In this document: piece by piece, positions 43,357 through 51,038 of the stretch | Numbering within the stretch: position 1 is the first letter of the stretch | Layout of the letters: every line of letters begins with the position of its first letter | Source of the DNA: Gottschalkia purinilytica | Lineage (GTDB): Bacteria; Bacillota; Clostridia; Tissierellales; Gottschalkiaceae | Length of the DNA stretch: 64,000 nt | NCBI RefSeq assembly: GCF_001190785.1 | Contig: NZ_LGSS01000010.1 | Span: 62,001-126,000 of the forward strand | Direction of reading: 5' to 3' | Notes under the pieces: generated by a model | Told to the model about the DNA's origin: nothing | Seen by the model: the letters and a program-made list of their open reading frames with translations, nothing else | The model's database searches: none | Program-made: the position numbers and the translations under genes

Positions 43357-44091
43357 ATGAGAAATATTAAACTTATAGTTGAATATGATGGGACTTCATA
43401 TTGTGGATGGCAAAAACAACCTAATCAACCTACGATACAGGAAACTATAGAAAATGCTATATATAAAATAACCAAAGAAGATATTACTTTAATAGGTTCA
43501 GGTAGAACAGATAGTGGAGTTCATGCATTAGGTCAGGTAGCAAATTTCTACACAAATACAAGTATACCAGATATAAAGATAAAAGATGCATTAAATAGTG
43601 TATTGCCTCAAGATATATCAATAAGAGAGTCTATAGAGGTATTAGAAGACTTTCATTCAAGGTATAGTGCAGTAGGCAAACAATATAAATATGTTATATA
43701 CAATAATAAAACTAGAAGCCCTATTCTGAGAAACTATTCTTATCATGTTTCTTATAAGTTGAATATAGATAACATGGAAAGAGGACTTAAATATTTTATA
43801 GGGACACATGATTTTTGTTCTTTCATGTCATCAGGAAGTTCAATAGAAGATACAGTAAGGAGCATACAAGAAGCTTATTTAAATAGACAAGAAGAAATTA
43901 TAGAAATATACATTAAGGGAACTGGATTTTTGTATAATATGGTTAGAATAATAGTTGGAACTCTGGTAGATATAGGAACAGGTAAAATACACTATAGTGA
44001 AGTACCTAAAATTATAGAATCTAAAGATAGGGGAAAGGCTGGACATACATCGCCTGCAAAAGGGTTATATTTGCGTGAAGTATTTTATTAA
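43357..44091 (+). CDS. truA: tRNA pseudouridine(38-40) synthase
   Basis: A 244-aa TruA. Begins RNIKLIVEYDGTSYCGWQKQ; the catalytic Asp is in GSGRTDSGVHALGQ near residue 52; KGTGFLYNMVRIIVGTL is typical. It follows ecfT by 10 nt and precedes rplM-rpsI, the usual order. Confidence 0.95.
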   Translation: MRNIKLIVEYDGTSYCGWQKQPNQPTIQETIENAIYKITKEDITLIGSGRTDSGVHALGQVANFYTNTSIPDIKIKDALNSVLPQDISIRESIEVLEDFHSRYSAVGKQYKYVIYNNKTRSPILRNYSYHVSYKLNIDNMERGLKYFIGTHDFCSFMSSGSSIEDTVRSIQEAYLNRQEEIIEIYIKGTGFLYNMVRIIVGTLVDIGTGKIHYSEVPKIIESKDRGKAGHTSPAKGLYLREVFY

Positions 44092-44106
44092 AAATTGTTA
44101 AATGCC

Positions 44107-44135
44107 TTGACACACGTGGGTGCATGTATTACAAT
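44107..44135 (+). promoter_or_regulatory. sigma-A promoter for rplM-rpsI
   Basis: TTGACA (44107-44112), exactly 17 nt, TACAAT (44130-44135). Confidence 0.85.
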
Positions 44136-44144
44136 ATATAGGTA

Positions 44145-44200
44145 TGTTAGAATAAAAAATCCACTAGCCCCGGATTTTTATATAAAACATATTCAAACTA
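44145..44200 (+). promoter_or_regulatory. probable L13-type ribosomal protein leader
   Basis: Just after the promoter, AAAAATCC (44155-44162) pairs with GGATTTTT (44172-44179) around a C-rich loop. A short leader with a hairpin upstream of rplM is known in Firmicutes as the L13 leader; I match it by position and general form only. Confidence 0.5.
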
Positions 44201-44260
44201 ATATTTATGAGATAGTATGACATTAATAAATCTTGGTATTGAATAAGGAGGGAAAAGAGG

Positions 44261-44689
44261 ATGAAAAGCTACGTTGCTAAACCGCAAGAGATTGAAAGAA
44301 AATGGTACGTGATCGATGCTAGTGGAAAAACATTAGGAAGACTAGCTAGTGAAGTAGCAAAAATATTAAGAGGAAAGCATAAGCCTATATATACTCCTCA
44401 TGTTGACACAGGAGATCATGTTATAGTAATAAACACTAAAGATATCATATTAACTGGTAATAAGATAAATCAAAAAGTATATAGATATCATACAGGACAT
44501 CCAGGAGGACTTAAAGAAGTTCCTTATAATAAGTTAATGGATAAAAATCCTGAGAAAGCTCTTATGTTAGCAGTTAAAGGTATGCTTCCAAAAAATAGTT
44601 TAGGAAGACAAATGCTTAAAAAATTAAGAGTATACAAAGGTGCAGAACACAATCAACAAGCACAAAAACCTGAAGTTTATGAATTATAG
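44261..44689 (+). CDS. rplM: 50S ribosomal protein L13
   Basis: A 142-aa L13: [61 protein letters not shown] upstream of ATG 44261. One unit with rpsI. Confidence 0.97.
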   Translation: MKSYVAKPQEIERKWYVIDASGKTLGRLASEVAKILRGKHKPIYTPHVDTGDHVIVINTKDIILTGNKINQKVYRYHTGHPGGLKEVPYNKLMDKNPEKALMLAVKGMLPKNSLGRQMLKKLRVYKGAEHNQQAQKPEVYEL

Positions 44690-44712
44690 TATTCAGGAAG
44701 GGAGGATTATAG

Positions 44713-45105
44713 ATGGCTAAAGTTCAATACTACGGAACAGGTAGAAGAAAGAAGTCTGTGGCTAGAGTAAGATTATACCCTGGTTCAGGTAAAGTAACTA
44801 TAAATAAAAGAGAATTAGATGATTATTTTAACTATGATACACTAAAAGTTATAGCAACAGAACCACTAGTGGTTACTGAAAACTTAGATAAATATGATGT
44901 TGTAGTTACTGTAAATGGTGGTGGATTTACAGGTCAAGCTGGTGCTATAAGACATGGTATAGCAAGAGCGTTACTTAAAGTTGATGAAGAGTTAAGACCT
45001 GTATTAAAAAAATCAGGTTTCTTAACAAGAGATCCAAGAATGAAAGAAAGAAAGAAATACGGATTAAAGAAAGCGAGAAGAGCACCACAATTCTCAAAAA
45101 GATAG
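44713..45105 (+). CDS. rpsI: 30S ribosomal protein S9
   Basis: A 130-aa S9 with [38 protein letters not shown] and the C-terminal tail RRAPQFSKR that reaches the P-site tRNA. GGGAGG upstream. Confidence 0.97.
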   Translation: MAKVQYYGTGRRKKSVARVRLYPGSGKVTINKRELDDYFNYDTLKVIATEPLVVTENLDKYDVVVTVNGGGFTGQAGAIRHGIARALLKVDEELRPVLKKSGFLTRDPRMKERKKYGLKKARRAPQFSKR

Positions 45106-45115
45106 TGAAAAAGAT

Positions 45116-45145
45116 AAAAAAACACTGGTATATCCAGTGTTTTTT
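45116..45145 (+). terminator. bidirectional terminator between rpsI and the convergent gene
   Basis: Stem ACACTGG (45122-45128)/CCAGTGT (45134-45140) with A-rich and T-rich flanks, loop TATAT; the A-run before and T-run after let it work on both strands. Confidence 0.88.
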
Positions 45146-45184
45146 ATTGTATTAAAACTGTTCTAAAGATGAAGAACTTTATTT

Positions 45185-45999
45185 TTAAGATATAGGTTGC
45201 TTAATTAGAAATGATGAGTATTCTATTTCTTTAGGCTGCCATTTATTACTTTCATACTTCCAGAGAGAATTTAAATGAGAAATTTTATCTACATGAGAAG
45301 TTTCGAATATACTTTGATTTCCAACAAGTTCATATATTCCATCACCATCATAATCAACTGGTTTTAAGTTTTGAAAACTATCAGACCATGTCTTTACTTG
45401 TTTTAGCAACTTTCCATTATTGTCGTATATTTTATTTTTAATATAAGTATTTTCATTAAAGCTTAGGTCTATCTCAAATTGTTTATTAGTATTAGTATAT
45501 AGCTTTACTCTGAAATTATCTAGGTAATCTCCCTGAATTTTAATACCTTCATTTTCTTTTTCACTGAATATTATTTTAGGCTTCTTTTCACTTAACTTTA
45601 CTATACGATTATTTATGATTCCTCCATTTCCAGCTATACTAGCGCTTATAAATAAGTCGTTTATCTTGTCTCCAGTGAAATCTCCTATAAACATATCTGC
45701 ATCATATCCATAAAGCTTATCTAGGCTTATTTTCTTTGTATTATTAGCCCTTCCATCTTTTATATATAGATTTATTTCAGTTGAATAAATGTCATCCTTT
45801 GATTCTTTTTTCCTACTAAATAAACGGAATCATTTACTTTATCTCCATTAATGTCTCCTATAGTTTCTTTTAGTATATAGTGTTTTTTTGGTAATTCTAT
45901 ATTTTCTTTATTTGATTTATCTGCTGAAGAAGTACTTATTCCCAATCCTATAACAGCTATTATATCTGTTAACAAAATACTTACTACTTTTCTCTTCAC
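45185..45999 (-). pseudogene. frameshifted FG-GAP/VCBS-repeat exported protein
   Basis: Read on the minus strand, a GTG-start frame (45999 to 45772) encodes an N-terminal membrane anchor or signal (about residues 4-24) and a first Asp-rich repeat GDINGDKVNDSVYLVG, then stops. The following codons in another frame continue the family through GDFTGDKINDLFI and DYDGDGIYELVG to the stop at 45185. A six-base A run (plus-strand T6, 45806-45811) in place of seven would explain the break; with one more base the product is about 271 aa. Calcium-binding-type DxDxDG repeats suggest an extracytoplasmic adhesive or structural protein. A sequencing error is possible. Confidence 0.75.
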
Positions 46000-46016
46000 T
46001 GAATCATCTCCCGTAT

Positions 46017-46364
46017 ATGGTATAAAATTATTAGATTTTTAATATTTCTATTTATATGATATATAACTATGGACTGTAAGTGGTTACATAGCAATTACAA
46101 GAGAGTGCAATAAATGTAAATAATAGTAAGGAAAGGTATTAAGAAAATTATAATTATAAACAATAAAAATTGCTGAAATATAAATGGTATTTAGAATCAT
46201 AACAATATGCAATAGAAGTAATAAAAGAGTATATAGTGTTAAAAAAATTACTATACATATTTATGTAATATATAAATCAAAAAACAATAAAATATAAATA
46301 TATATGATAATGTCTTATAAATTAACTACTAGTTAATTTAAAATCTTATAGTAGGGGGATCAAT
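46017..46364 (+). promoter_or_regulatory. AT-rich region upstream of cwlD with an operator-like dyad
   Basis: No gene is seen in these 348 nt between divergent genes. Twenty-five bases before the cwlD ATG lies an 11-bp inverted repeat TAAATTAACTA-C-TAGTTAATTTA (46318-46340) with a single central base. The one-base spacer rules out an RNA hairpin of that size and suggests a DNA-binding dimer site. GGGGG before the ATG is the Shine-Dalgarno. Confidence 0.55.
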
Positions 46365-47081
46365 ATGAGGGTATTGTATATAAAGAAAAAGTGGATTGCT
46401 TTACTACCAATATTTATTATAGCGTTAGGATACATTTTAAGAATAAATAATAGTGTTACTCCAACCTTTTATTTACCAGTTACAAATAAGGTTATTGCTA
46501 TAGATGCAGGTCATGGTGGAATAGATCCTGGAGCTGCGGGACAACTGGAAAAAAAGGAAGATGACATAAATTTAGAGATAGCTTTAAAGCTTAGAAAATT
46601 AATTGAACAAAATGGTGGAGTAGTTATATTGACAAGAGATGAGGATGTTGGATTATATACAGATGATTCTAAAACTATTAGAGAGAAAAAAAATGAAGAT
46701 TTAAGAAATAGAAAAGCACTAGTAAATGATAGCAATCCAGATGTTTTTCTTTCCATACATTTAAATAGTTTTACACAAAAGCAGTATTATGGAGCACAGA
46801 CTTTTTATAAAAAAGGATGTGAGAGTAGTAAAAAATTAGCAGAATTAATACAGGAAGAATTTAAAAATTCTTTAGACAAAGATAATAATAGGGTACCTCA
46901 GAGTAGAGATAGCTTATATTTAATAAGAGAAGTCGAGAAGCCTTCAGTTCTAATAGAATGCGGATTTTTATCTAATTCAAATGAAGAAAAGCTATTGAAT
47001 AGTGAAAAGTATCAAGAGAAAATAGCTTGGTCCATATATATAGGTTTGATCAAATATTTTAATGAGATAGAACAAAAATAA
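46365..47081 (+). CDS. cwlD: germination-specific N-acetylmuramoyl-L-alanine amidase CwlD
   Basis: A 238-aa amidase_3 enzyme with an N-terminal membrane anchor (about residues 9-27). Zinc ligands are apparent in IAIDAGHGG (His50), a Glu near residue 70, SIHLNS (His) and LIECGFLSN (catalytic Glu). CwlD removes peptide side chains so that muramic-delta-lactam forms in spore cortex. ATG 46365 with GTAGGGGG. The match to CwlD is by length, anchor and motifs. Confidence 0.88.
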   Translation: MRVLYIKKKWIALLPIFIIALGYILRINNSVTPTFYLPVTNKVIAIDAGHGGIDPGAAGQLEKKEDDINLEIALKLRKLIEQNGGVVILTRDEDVGLYTDDSKTIREKKNEDLRNRKALVNDSNPDVFLSIHLNSFTQKQYYGAQTFYKKGCESSKKLAELIQEEFKNSLDKDNNRVPQSRDSLYLIREVEKPSVLIECGFLSNSNEEKLLNSEKYQEKIAWSIYIGLIKYFNEIEQK

Positions 47082-47101
47082 CTAAGTAATATTTATTGTT
47101 T

Positions 47102-47239
47102 TGTGGAAAAGTTATTGTGGATAATTATTAATTTGTGTAAAAATAATATTTATATATAATAATCATTGTAAAATGAATAAATAATTAAATTAATTTATCC
47201 ATAGAAGTATCCACTTATAAATGTGGATATTGTGGATAA
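47102..47239 (+). other. cluster of DnaA-box-like 9-mers
   Basis: Two perfect TTATCCACA boxes on the minus strand (TGTGGATAA at 47116-47124 and 47231-47239), one tandem neighbour with one mismatch (TGTGGATAT, 47222-47230), and weaker matches TGTGGAAAA (47102-47110), TTATCCATA (47195-47203) and GTATCCACT (47207-47215). All lie in about 140 nt of very AT-rich DNA between cwlD and the PAP2 gene. No dnaA or rpmH is nearby. Confidence 0.65.
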
Positions 47240-47341
47240 AATTAACATATATGGTTATTATCACATATTAATAAAAAACTAGAAGTATATATAAAATAAT
47301 AATATAATAATACTTAAGAAAAAACTTATGGGAGGTTAAAA

Positions 47342-48022
47342 TTGAGATATAATAATAATTCTAATAACAGATTTACTAAAAAGATTTTTAAACTTAGCAT
47401 AATAGGATTCATACTTTCAATTATATTTTTAATTGTACTATTAATATTAGGAAACAAAATCAAAAATACTTCAGCAGGTATTTATTTTGACGAAGTTATA
47501 ATTTCTACCTTACATAGAAATATATCACCTTATATGAAAGAGTTCATGAAAGTAATAAGTTTTCTAGGCTCAGCTAAATTCTACATCATCCTATGCATAT
47601 TAATGATAGCATTTTTTATTAAAAGAAAAACATATATGAATATTGTAGCATTATTAAGTGGTGTTTTAGGTAGTTTTCTACTTAATTTAATTCTAAAAAA
47701 TTACTATGGAAGAATAAGACCAGAAGCTTACTTTTTAGTTAATGAAACAGGATTTAGTTTTCCTAGTGCACATTCTATGGTAGCAATAAGTAGTTATGGA
47801 ATTTTAGCATATTTGCTAATGAGAAATAGAACTTGGAATAATAAAAAAAAGCTACTATGGATATTAACTGGGCTTTTAATAATATTAATAGGATTTAGTA
47901 GAGTTTATCTAGGAGTACATTGGCCTACAGATATCATAGGTGGATTTGGTGCGGGGTTTATATGGCTATATTTAAATATTATTATTTTAGAAAGAATAAA
48001 CTTAAAAATAAATTCTCACTAA
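47342..48022 (+). CDS. PAP2-family membrane phosphatase
   Basis: A 226-aa protein with about five membrane segments and the three PAP2 motifs: KNYYGRIRP, FPSAHS and SRVYLGVHWPTD. Likely dephosphorylates undecaprenyl pyrophosphate or phosphatidyl phosphates outside the membrane. TTG start 47342 with GGGAGG 8 nt upstream. It is flanked by the DnaA-box cluster and, downstream, a terminator. Confidence 0.88.
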   Translation: MRYNNNSNNRFTKKIFKLSIIGFILSIIFLIVLLILGNKIKNTSAGIYFDEVIISTLHRNISPYMKEFMKVISFLGSAKFYIILCILMIAFFIKRKTYMNIVALLSGVLGSFLLNLILKNYYGRIRPEAYFLVNETGFSFPSAHSMVAISSYGILAYLLMRNRTWNNKKKLLWILTGLLIILIGFSRVYLGVHWPTDIIGGFGAGFIWLYLNIIILERINLKINSH

Positions 48023-48070
48023 TTTTAAAATATGGTATTTGTAAATCATTAATAATAATATTAAGATTAA

Positions 48071-48101
48071 AAAATGTTGATCTATCAACATTTTTTTTAT
48101 T
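48071..48101 (+). terminator. intrinsic terminator after the PAP2 gene
   Basis: AAAATGTTGAT (48071-48081)/ATCAACATTTT (48084-48094) followed by T8ATTTTTTT. This separates PAP2 from the small-protein cluster. Confidence 0.88.
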
Positions 48102-48199
48102 TTTTTATAAAGTGGAACACTTTTTTAAAATAATCATAGTATGTTTATTAGGCAACTTAAAGAAAAAAATAAAAAGGGTATGAACGGGAGGATTGTTTT

Positions 48200-48355
48200 A
48201 TGTCAGATATTTTTGTAGCAAGTGTAATAAACCAAAAGAGTGTAAATCAAAGTGCACAACAAGTTTTAGTAGTAATAGCAGCTCAAGTATTAAATATAAT
48301 TGAGGCACAATTCGGTTTTGCGACTAATTTAGATGATGATGTAATCAATGCATAA
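48200..48355 (+). CDS. small hydrophobic protein, family copy A (unknown)
   Basis: A 51-aa protein not recognised. Sequence runs MSDIFVASVINQKSVNQSAQ, then a hydrophobic helix (VLVVIAAQVLNIIEAQFGF, residues 22-40) and an acidic end (DDDV). No signal peptide or double-Gly leader. ATG 48200 with GGGAGGATTG upstream. It shares 47 of 51 residues with copy C (48890) and about 42 of 49 with the core of copy B (48379). The Asn/Gln-rich head plus helix could suit self-assembly; that is inference. Confidence 0.85.
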   Translation: MSDIFVASVINQKSVNQSAQQVLVVIAAQVLNIIEAQFGFATNLDDDVINA

Positions 48356-48378
48356 TGTAAGAAAGGAGATATTTAAAA

Positions 48379-48609
48379 GTGAGTAAACAACTAGCATATA
48401 AATATCTAAACGGAAATAATAAAAGTGCAAAAAAACAAGGATGTGGAACAACAAATAGAGATATATTTGTTGCAAGTGTAATAAATCAAAAGAGTGTAAA
48501 TCAAAGTGCACAACAAGCGTTAGTATTAATAGCAGCTCAAGTTCTTAATTTAATTGAAGCACAATTTGGATTCGCAACTAACAGTGACGATGATGAGATA
48601 TGCGATTAA
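48379..48609 (+). CDS. small hydrophobic protein, family copy B with N-terminal extension (unknown)
   Basis: A 76-aa relative of copy A. Residues 28-76 repeat the DIFVASVINQ...EAQFGFATN core; the first 27 residues are a new basic head with a Cys (NNKSAKKQGCGTTNR), and the C-terminus ends EICD rather than VINA, adding a second Cys. GTG start 48379 with AAAGGAGAT upstream, 23 nt after copy A. Function unknown. The two Cys are unique to this copy and could crosslink. Confidence 0.85.
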   Translation: MSKQLAYKYLNGNNKSAKKQGCGTTNRDIFVASVINQKSVNQSAQQALVLIAAQVLNLIEAQFGFATNSDDDEICD

Positions 48610-48632
48610 TATAGATTAAGGGGGAAAATAAA

Positions 48633-48857
48633 TTGAAAATAGGATTTGGAAAAGATGGATTAACATTAAATTCAAAAAAAATAAATCCACTAAATCTGTC
48701 TGTAAATGGGCATGGAATAGAGTCAGATTATCCAATAAAAGCTGTGGATCCATTTGAGATATTAAGCTCACTTGCATCTATAGATTTAAGTGATGAAAAA
48801 ACTACTAGAAAAGATAAAATAGAAGCACTTCAGAAAATATTAAATGATATATTATAA
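48633..48857 (+). CDS. 74-aa protein of unknown function
   Basis: Starts at TTG 48633 after AAGGGGGAAA. MKIGFGKDGLTLNSKKINPL is followed by a predicted helical C-terminus (residues 44-74, with ILSSLASIDL and KIEALQKILNDIL). It resembles nothing I recognise. It lies between family copies B and C with 23-32 nt gaps and on the same strand, so it is probably part of the same operon. Confidence 0.8.
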   Translation: MKIGFGKDGLTLNSKKINPLNLSVNGHGIESDYPIKAVDPFEILSSLASIDLSDEKTTRKDKIEALQKILNDIL

Positions 48858-48889
48858 AAAATTATAATGTAAGATAGGAGTGGAATTAT

Positions 48890-49045
48890 ATGTCAGATAT
48901 TTTTGTAGCAAGTGTAATAAATCAAAAGACTGTAAATCAAAGTGCACAACAAGTATTAGTTCTAATAGCAGCTCAAGTATTGAATATAATTGAAGCGCAA
49001 TTTGGATTTTCAACTAATAGCGATGATGATGTAATCAACGCATAA
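48890..49045 (+). CDS. small hydrophobic protein, family copy C (unknown)
   Basis: A 51-aa near-copy of copy A differing at four positions (S14T, V25L, A41S, L44S). ATG 48890 with GATAGGAGTGG upstream. The DNA is also near identical over the first 100 bases, showing recent duplication. A perfect terminator follows immediately. Confidence 0.85.
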   Translation: MSDIFVASVINQKTVNQSAQQVLVLIAAQVLNIIEAQFGFSTNSDDDVINA

Positions 49046-49048
49046 TAA

Positions 49049-49089
49049 TATACTAAAAAAGACCTCTAATAGAGGTCTTTTTTAGTATA
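49049..49089 (+). terminator. intrinsic terminator of the first small-protein operon
   Basis: A 19-bp uninterrupted inverted repeat (49049-49067 with 49071-49089) with core GACCTCT/AGAGGTC, loop AAT and internal A6/T6 runs, so it can stop transcription in either direction. Confidence 0.92.
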
Positions 49090-49149
49090 TAAAAAAAACA
49101 TAAGGCATATATATTACAGTATGATTTTTTATATAAGGGAGGACAAAGA

Positions 49150-49347
49150 ATGTCTGATAATCTAACAAAAAGTTTAGAAGATATACAGAACGATAATGGA
49201 ATAACTATGAAAGCTAACATAATAGATCAGATAAATACGAATCAACAGTCAAACATGACTCTATCAGCTTACTCTGTTATAACTCAAGTTTGCTCTACAG
49301 TAAAGATAAATAATGTAGATATAGAAGGTGAGAATATTGAACAATAG
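49150..49347 (+). CDS. 65-aa protein of unknown function
   Basis: Not recognised. The middle reads ANIIDQINTNQQSNMTLSAY and then VITQVCSTVKINN. The pattern A-x-[VI]-I-[ND]-Q-x3-N-Q is shared with the 51-aa peptides upstream, a weak hint of common origin. ATG 49150 with GGGAGGAC upstream. It opens a second transcription unit that continues to 52070. Confidence 0.8.
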   Translation: MSDNLTKSLEDIQNDNGITMKANIIDQINTNQQSNMTLSAYSVITQVCSTVKINNVDIEGENIEQ

Positions 49348-49648
49348 TAGAGACGTTGAAAAGAGAGACTGGATTATAATAAGAACTAAAAGAAAAAATG
49401 ATAAGATGCCTTCAGAGATAAGAGTTGACTTAAAAGGGAATGTTTTTATAGACGGGGAACTTTATGATGAAACTAATACGAAGTATAAAAATTTAAGTGT
49501 AAGTGTAGATGTATATAATAGAATGAATACTGGTGAAGAAACAGAAGAAATGCTTAAAAGTAAAGAAAAGGCTAAAGAAGGAGAAATAGTGCCTATAAAA
49601 GATATTAAAAGTCCTACTAGATCGGAAAGTACAACTGTTAAATTTTAA
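49337..49648 (+). CDS. 103-aa protein with strand-rich GxxxIDGE motif (unknown)
   Basis: Not recognised. Central segment SEIRVDLKGNVFIDGELYDE looks like a beta-hairpin; the tail is basic and Ser/Thr-rich. I prefer TTG 49337 because AAGGTGA (49325-49331) is well spaced; GTG 49328 lies within that site. It overlaps the previous gene by 11 nt, so the two are coupled. The D-x2-G-x-[IV]-x-IDG pattern recurs in the protein at 50077. Confidence 0.75.
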   Translation: MNNSRDVEKRDWIIIRTKRKNDKMPSEIRVDLKGNVFIDGELYDETNTKYKNLSVSVDVYNRMNTGEETEEMLKSKEKAKEGEIVPIKDIKSPTRSESTTVKF

Positions 49649-49665
49649 AAATTAGGAGGGATAAT

Positions 49666-50070
49666 ATGGAGAGAAATAGAGAATATGATGATATAACTTA
49701 TGACTTTTTGAGAGAATGTGAAACGAATATAAATGAAGAGGAATTTATAGAAGATGATAGTGATGTGATAGATGAAAATTTTGAAGAAGTGTTATTTGAA
49801 GAAGAAACAAATGAAGAATGTAGCGAAGAGTATAGTGAAGAATATAGTGAAGATGATGATATTAAAAATGAAGATAATAAAAAAGATGATAAAGACTTTT
49901 ATAGTACCAATGTAAATATGGGAAATTTTGAAATTAACATAAACAGTATGAAATTTAAAAATCCAGCAGAGCTTCTATTAAAACTATATGATATTAGGAT
50001 GGATAATACATTAACAAAAGAAGAAAAAAATATTAAGTCACAAGAAATTATAAAACAATATACGAGGTGA
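49666..50070 (+). CDS. 134-aa highly acidic protein (unknown)
   Basis: Not recognised. Residues 20-80 are mostly Glu/Asp, including EEYSEEYSEDDD repeats, and are likely disordered. The C-terminal 45 residues (NPAELLLKLYDIRMDNTLT then KEEKNIKSQEIIKQY) look like a helical pair. Such a layout suits a chaperone, adaptor or shell-binding linker. GGAGGG upstream. Confidence 0.8.
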   Translation: MERNREYDDITYDFLRECETNINEEEFIEDDSDVIDENFEEVLFEEETNEECSEEYSEEYSEDDDIKNEDNKKDDKDFYSTNVNMGNFEININSMKFKNPAELLLKLYDIRMDNTLTKEEKNIKSQEIIKQYTR

Positions 50071-50076
50071 TAAATA

Positions 50077-50343
50077 TTGTCTAATGTATCGTCTTTACTT
50101 GTTAATTTATCTAATCAAGGTAACATATTTAAAGGAAAGAAAAGTAGTGTATCACAGTTTAACTTTATTGTTATGATAGGTAATAATGAAATAAATAATA
50201 TAGAAAAAAAGAATGGAATTTCAATATCTATAGATATAAATAAGTTAGGGGAAATATCTATAGATGGATTAGATGAAAATCAAATAAATGATGAAAATAT
50301 AAAGATATATGCAGATAAAAAAGTTACTAATAGTGAGAAATAG
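50077..50343 (+). CDS. 88-aa protein with SNQ motif (unknown)
   Basis: Not recognised. Starts at TTG 50077 with CGAGGTGA upstream. VSSLLVNLSNQGNIFKGKKS is followed by VSQFNFIVMIG and then ISIDINKLGEISIDGLDENQ. It shares the [SF]LLxNxSNQxN head with the next protein and the GxxxIDG motif with the 103-aa protein at 49337. Confidence 0.8.
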   Translation: MSNVSSLLVNLSNQGNIFKGKKSSVSQFNFIVMIGNNEINNIEKKNGISISIDINKLGEISIDGLDENQINDENIKIYADKKVTNSEK

Positions 50344-50369
50344 ATTCACAAAAGAGAGGGGGAGAATTA

Positions 50370-50666
50370 ATGGAGTTAGAAAATAAATATAATAAACTTT
50401 ATAGTTTTCTAATAAACACTTCTAATCAAGCAAATTTATCAAATACTAATAATAAAGATATAACTCAAATAAATTCAGTATTTGTACTTATACATCCTTA
50501 TTATATAGATAAACTTAATATAGAAAACTTAGACTTAGATATACAGGTTACAGAAGAAGGAATAGTAAAAATAAATAATGAGGAATTTAAGGTAAAAGAG
50601 ATAGAAAAAGGAGTTAGTGTGTTCGGACTTATTAAAAGAGAGGAGGATGTATCCAATGAGGTGTAA
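50370..50666 (+). CDS. 98-aa protein with SNQ motif (unknown)
   Basis: Not recognised. The head YSFLINTSNQANLSNTNNKD and the following ITQINSVFVLI align with the neighbour at 50077, so the two are probably paralogues. The second half (LDIQVTEEGIVKINNEEFKV) again looks like a beta-hairpin. AGAGGGGGAG upstream of ATG 50370. It overlaps the next gene by 11 nt. Confidence 0.8.
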   Translation: MELENKYNKLYSFLINTSNQANLSNTNNKDITQINSVFVLIHPYYIDKLNIENLDLDIQVTEEGIVKINNEEFKVKEIEKGVSVFGLIKREEDVSNEV

Positions 50667-51000
50667 TGAGTGCAATATAGATCAGATTATAAAAATCAAT
50701 ACACCTGAAAAAGTAAAATTTGAATGCGAGAATGGACATACATGGTATGAAGACTATATAGATAATGGCGGAGTTCACGAGAGACCTGACTCATATAAAA
50801 TAGAGTTTGAGGATACTTTATTTCCAAGTGAAAAGATATTATATAAAAAAATTATAGATGAAATAGATAAAAATAAGAATTTCTATAATAGTTCTAATCC
50901 AGAAGATATTACTCGGACTATCATTAAGAAAATAGGAGTAAGTGAAAAAGAAATATATAAGCTATTTAAAAAAATAAATGAGTATAAAGAGATTTTATAA
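50656..51000 (+). CDS. 114-aa zinc-ribbon-like protein (unknown)
   Basis: Begins MRCNECNIDQIIKIN and has KFECENGHTWYEDYI, giving a CxxC...CxxxH array suited to a small zinc finger of the kind often seen in nucleic-acid or protein-binding adaptors. The rest is helical (FPSEKILYKKIIDEIDKNK). I chose ATG 50656 because AGGAGG (50641-50646) is 9 nt upstream. Partner and role unknown. Confidence 0.78.
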   Translation: MRCNECNIDQIIKINTPEKVKFECENGHTWYEDYIDNGGVHERPDSYKIEFEDTLFPSEKILYKKIIDEIDKNKNFYNSSNPEDITRTIIKKIGVSEKEIYKLFKKINEYKEIL

Positions 51001-51038
51001 TTTAAAATGATACAAATTTAATATGAGAGGAGGATACT

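Noticed and set aside
45185-45694. Two independent FG-GAP genes on the minus strand
   Set aside because: The second frame lacks a good start and continues the first; one frameshifted gene explains both.
47102-47239. Chromosomal origin oriC
   Set aside because: No dnaA, dnaN or rpmH beside it; the box cluster alone is not enough.
48200-49045. Small peptides as class II bacteriocins
   Set aside because: No double-Gly leader, transporter or immunity gene nearby.
48200-49347. Small peptides as RebB-type R-body or gas-vesicle proteins
   Set aside because: A loose resemblance in Asn/Gln/Ile pattern was noticed, but the conserved R-body and GvpA cores were not found and no ATPase or accessory genes are present.
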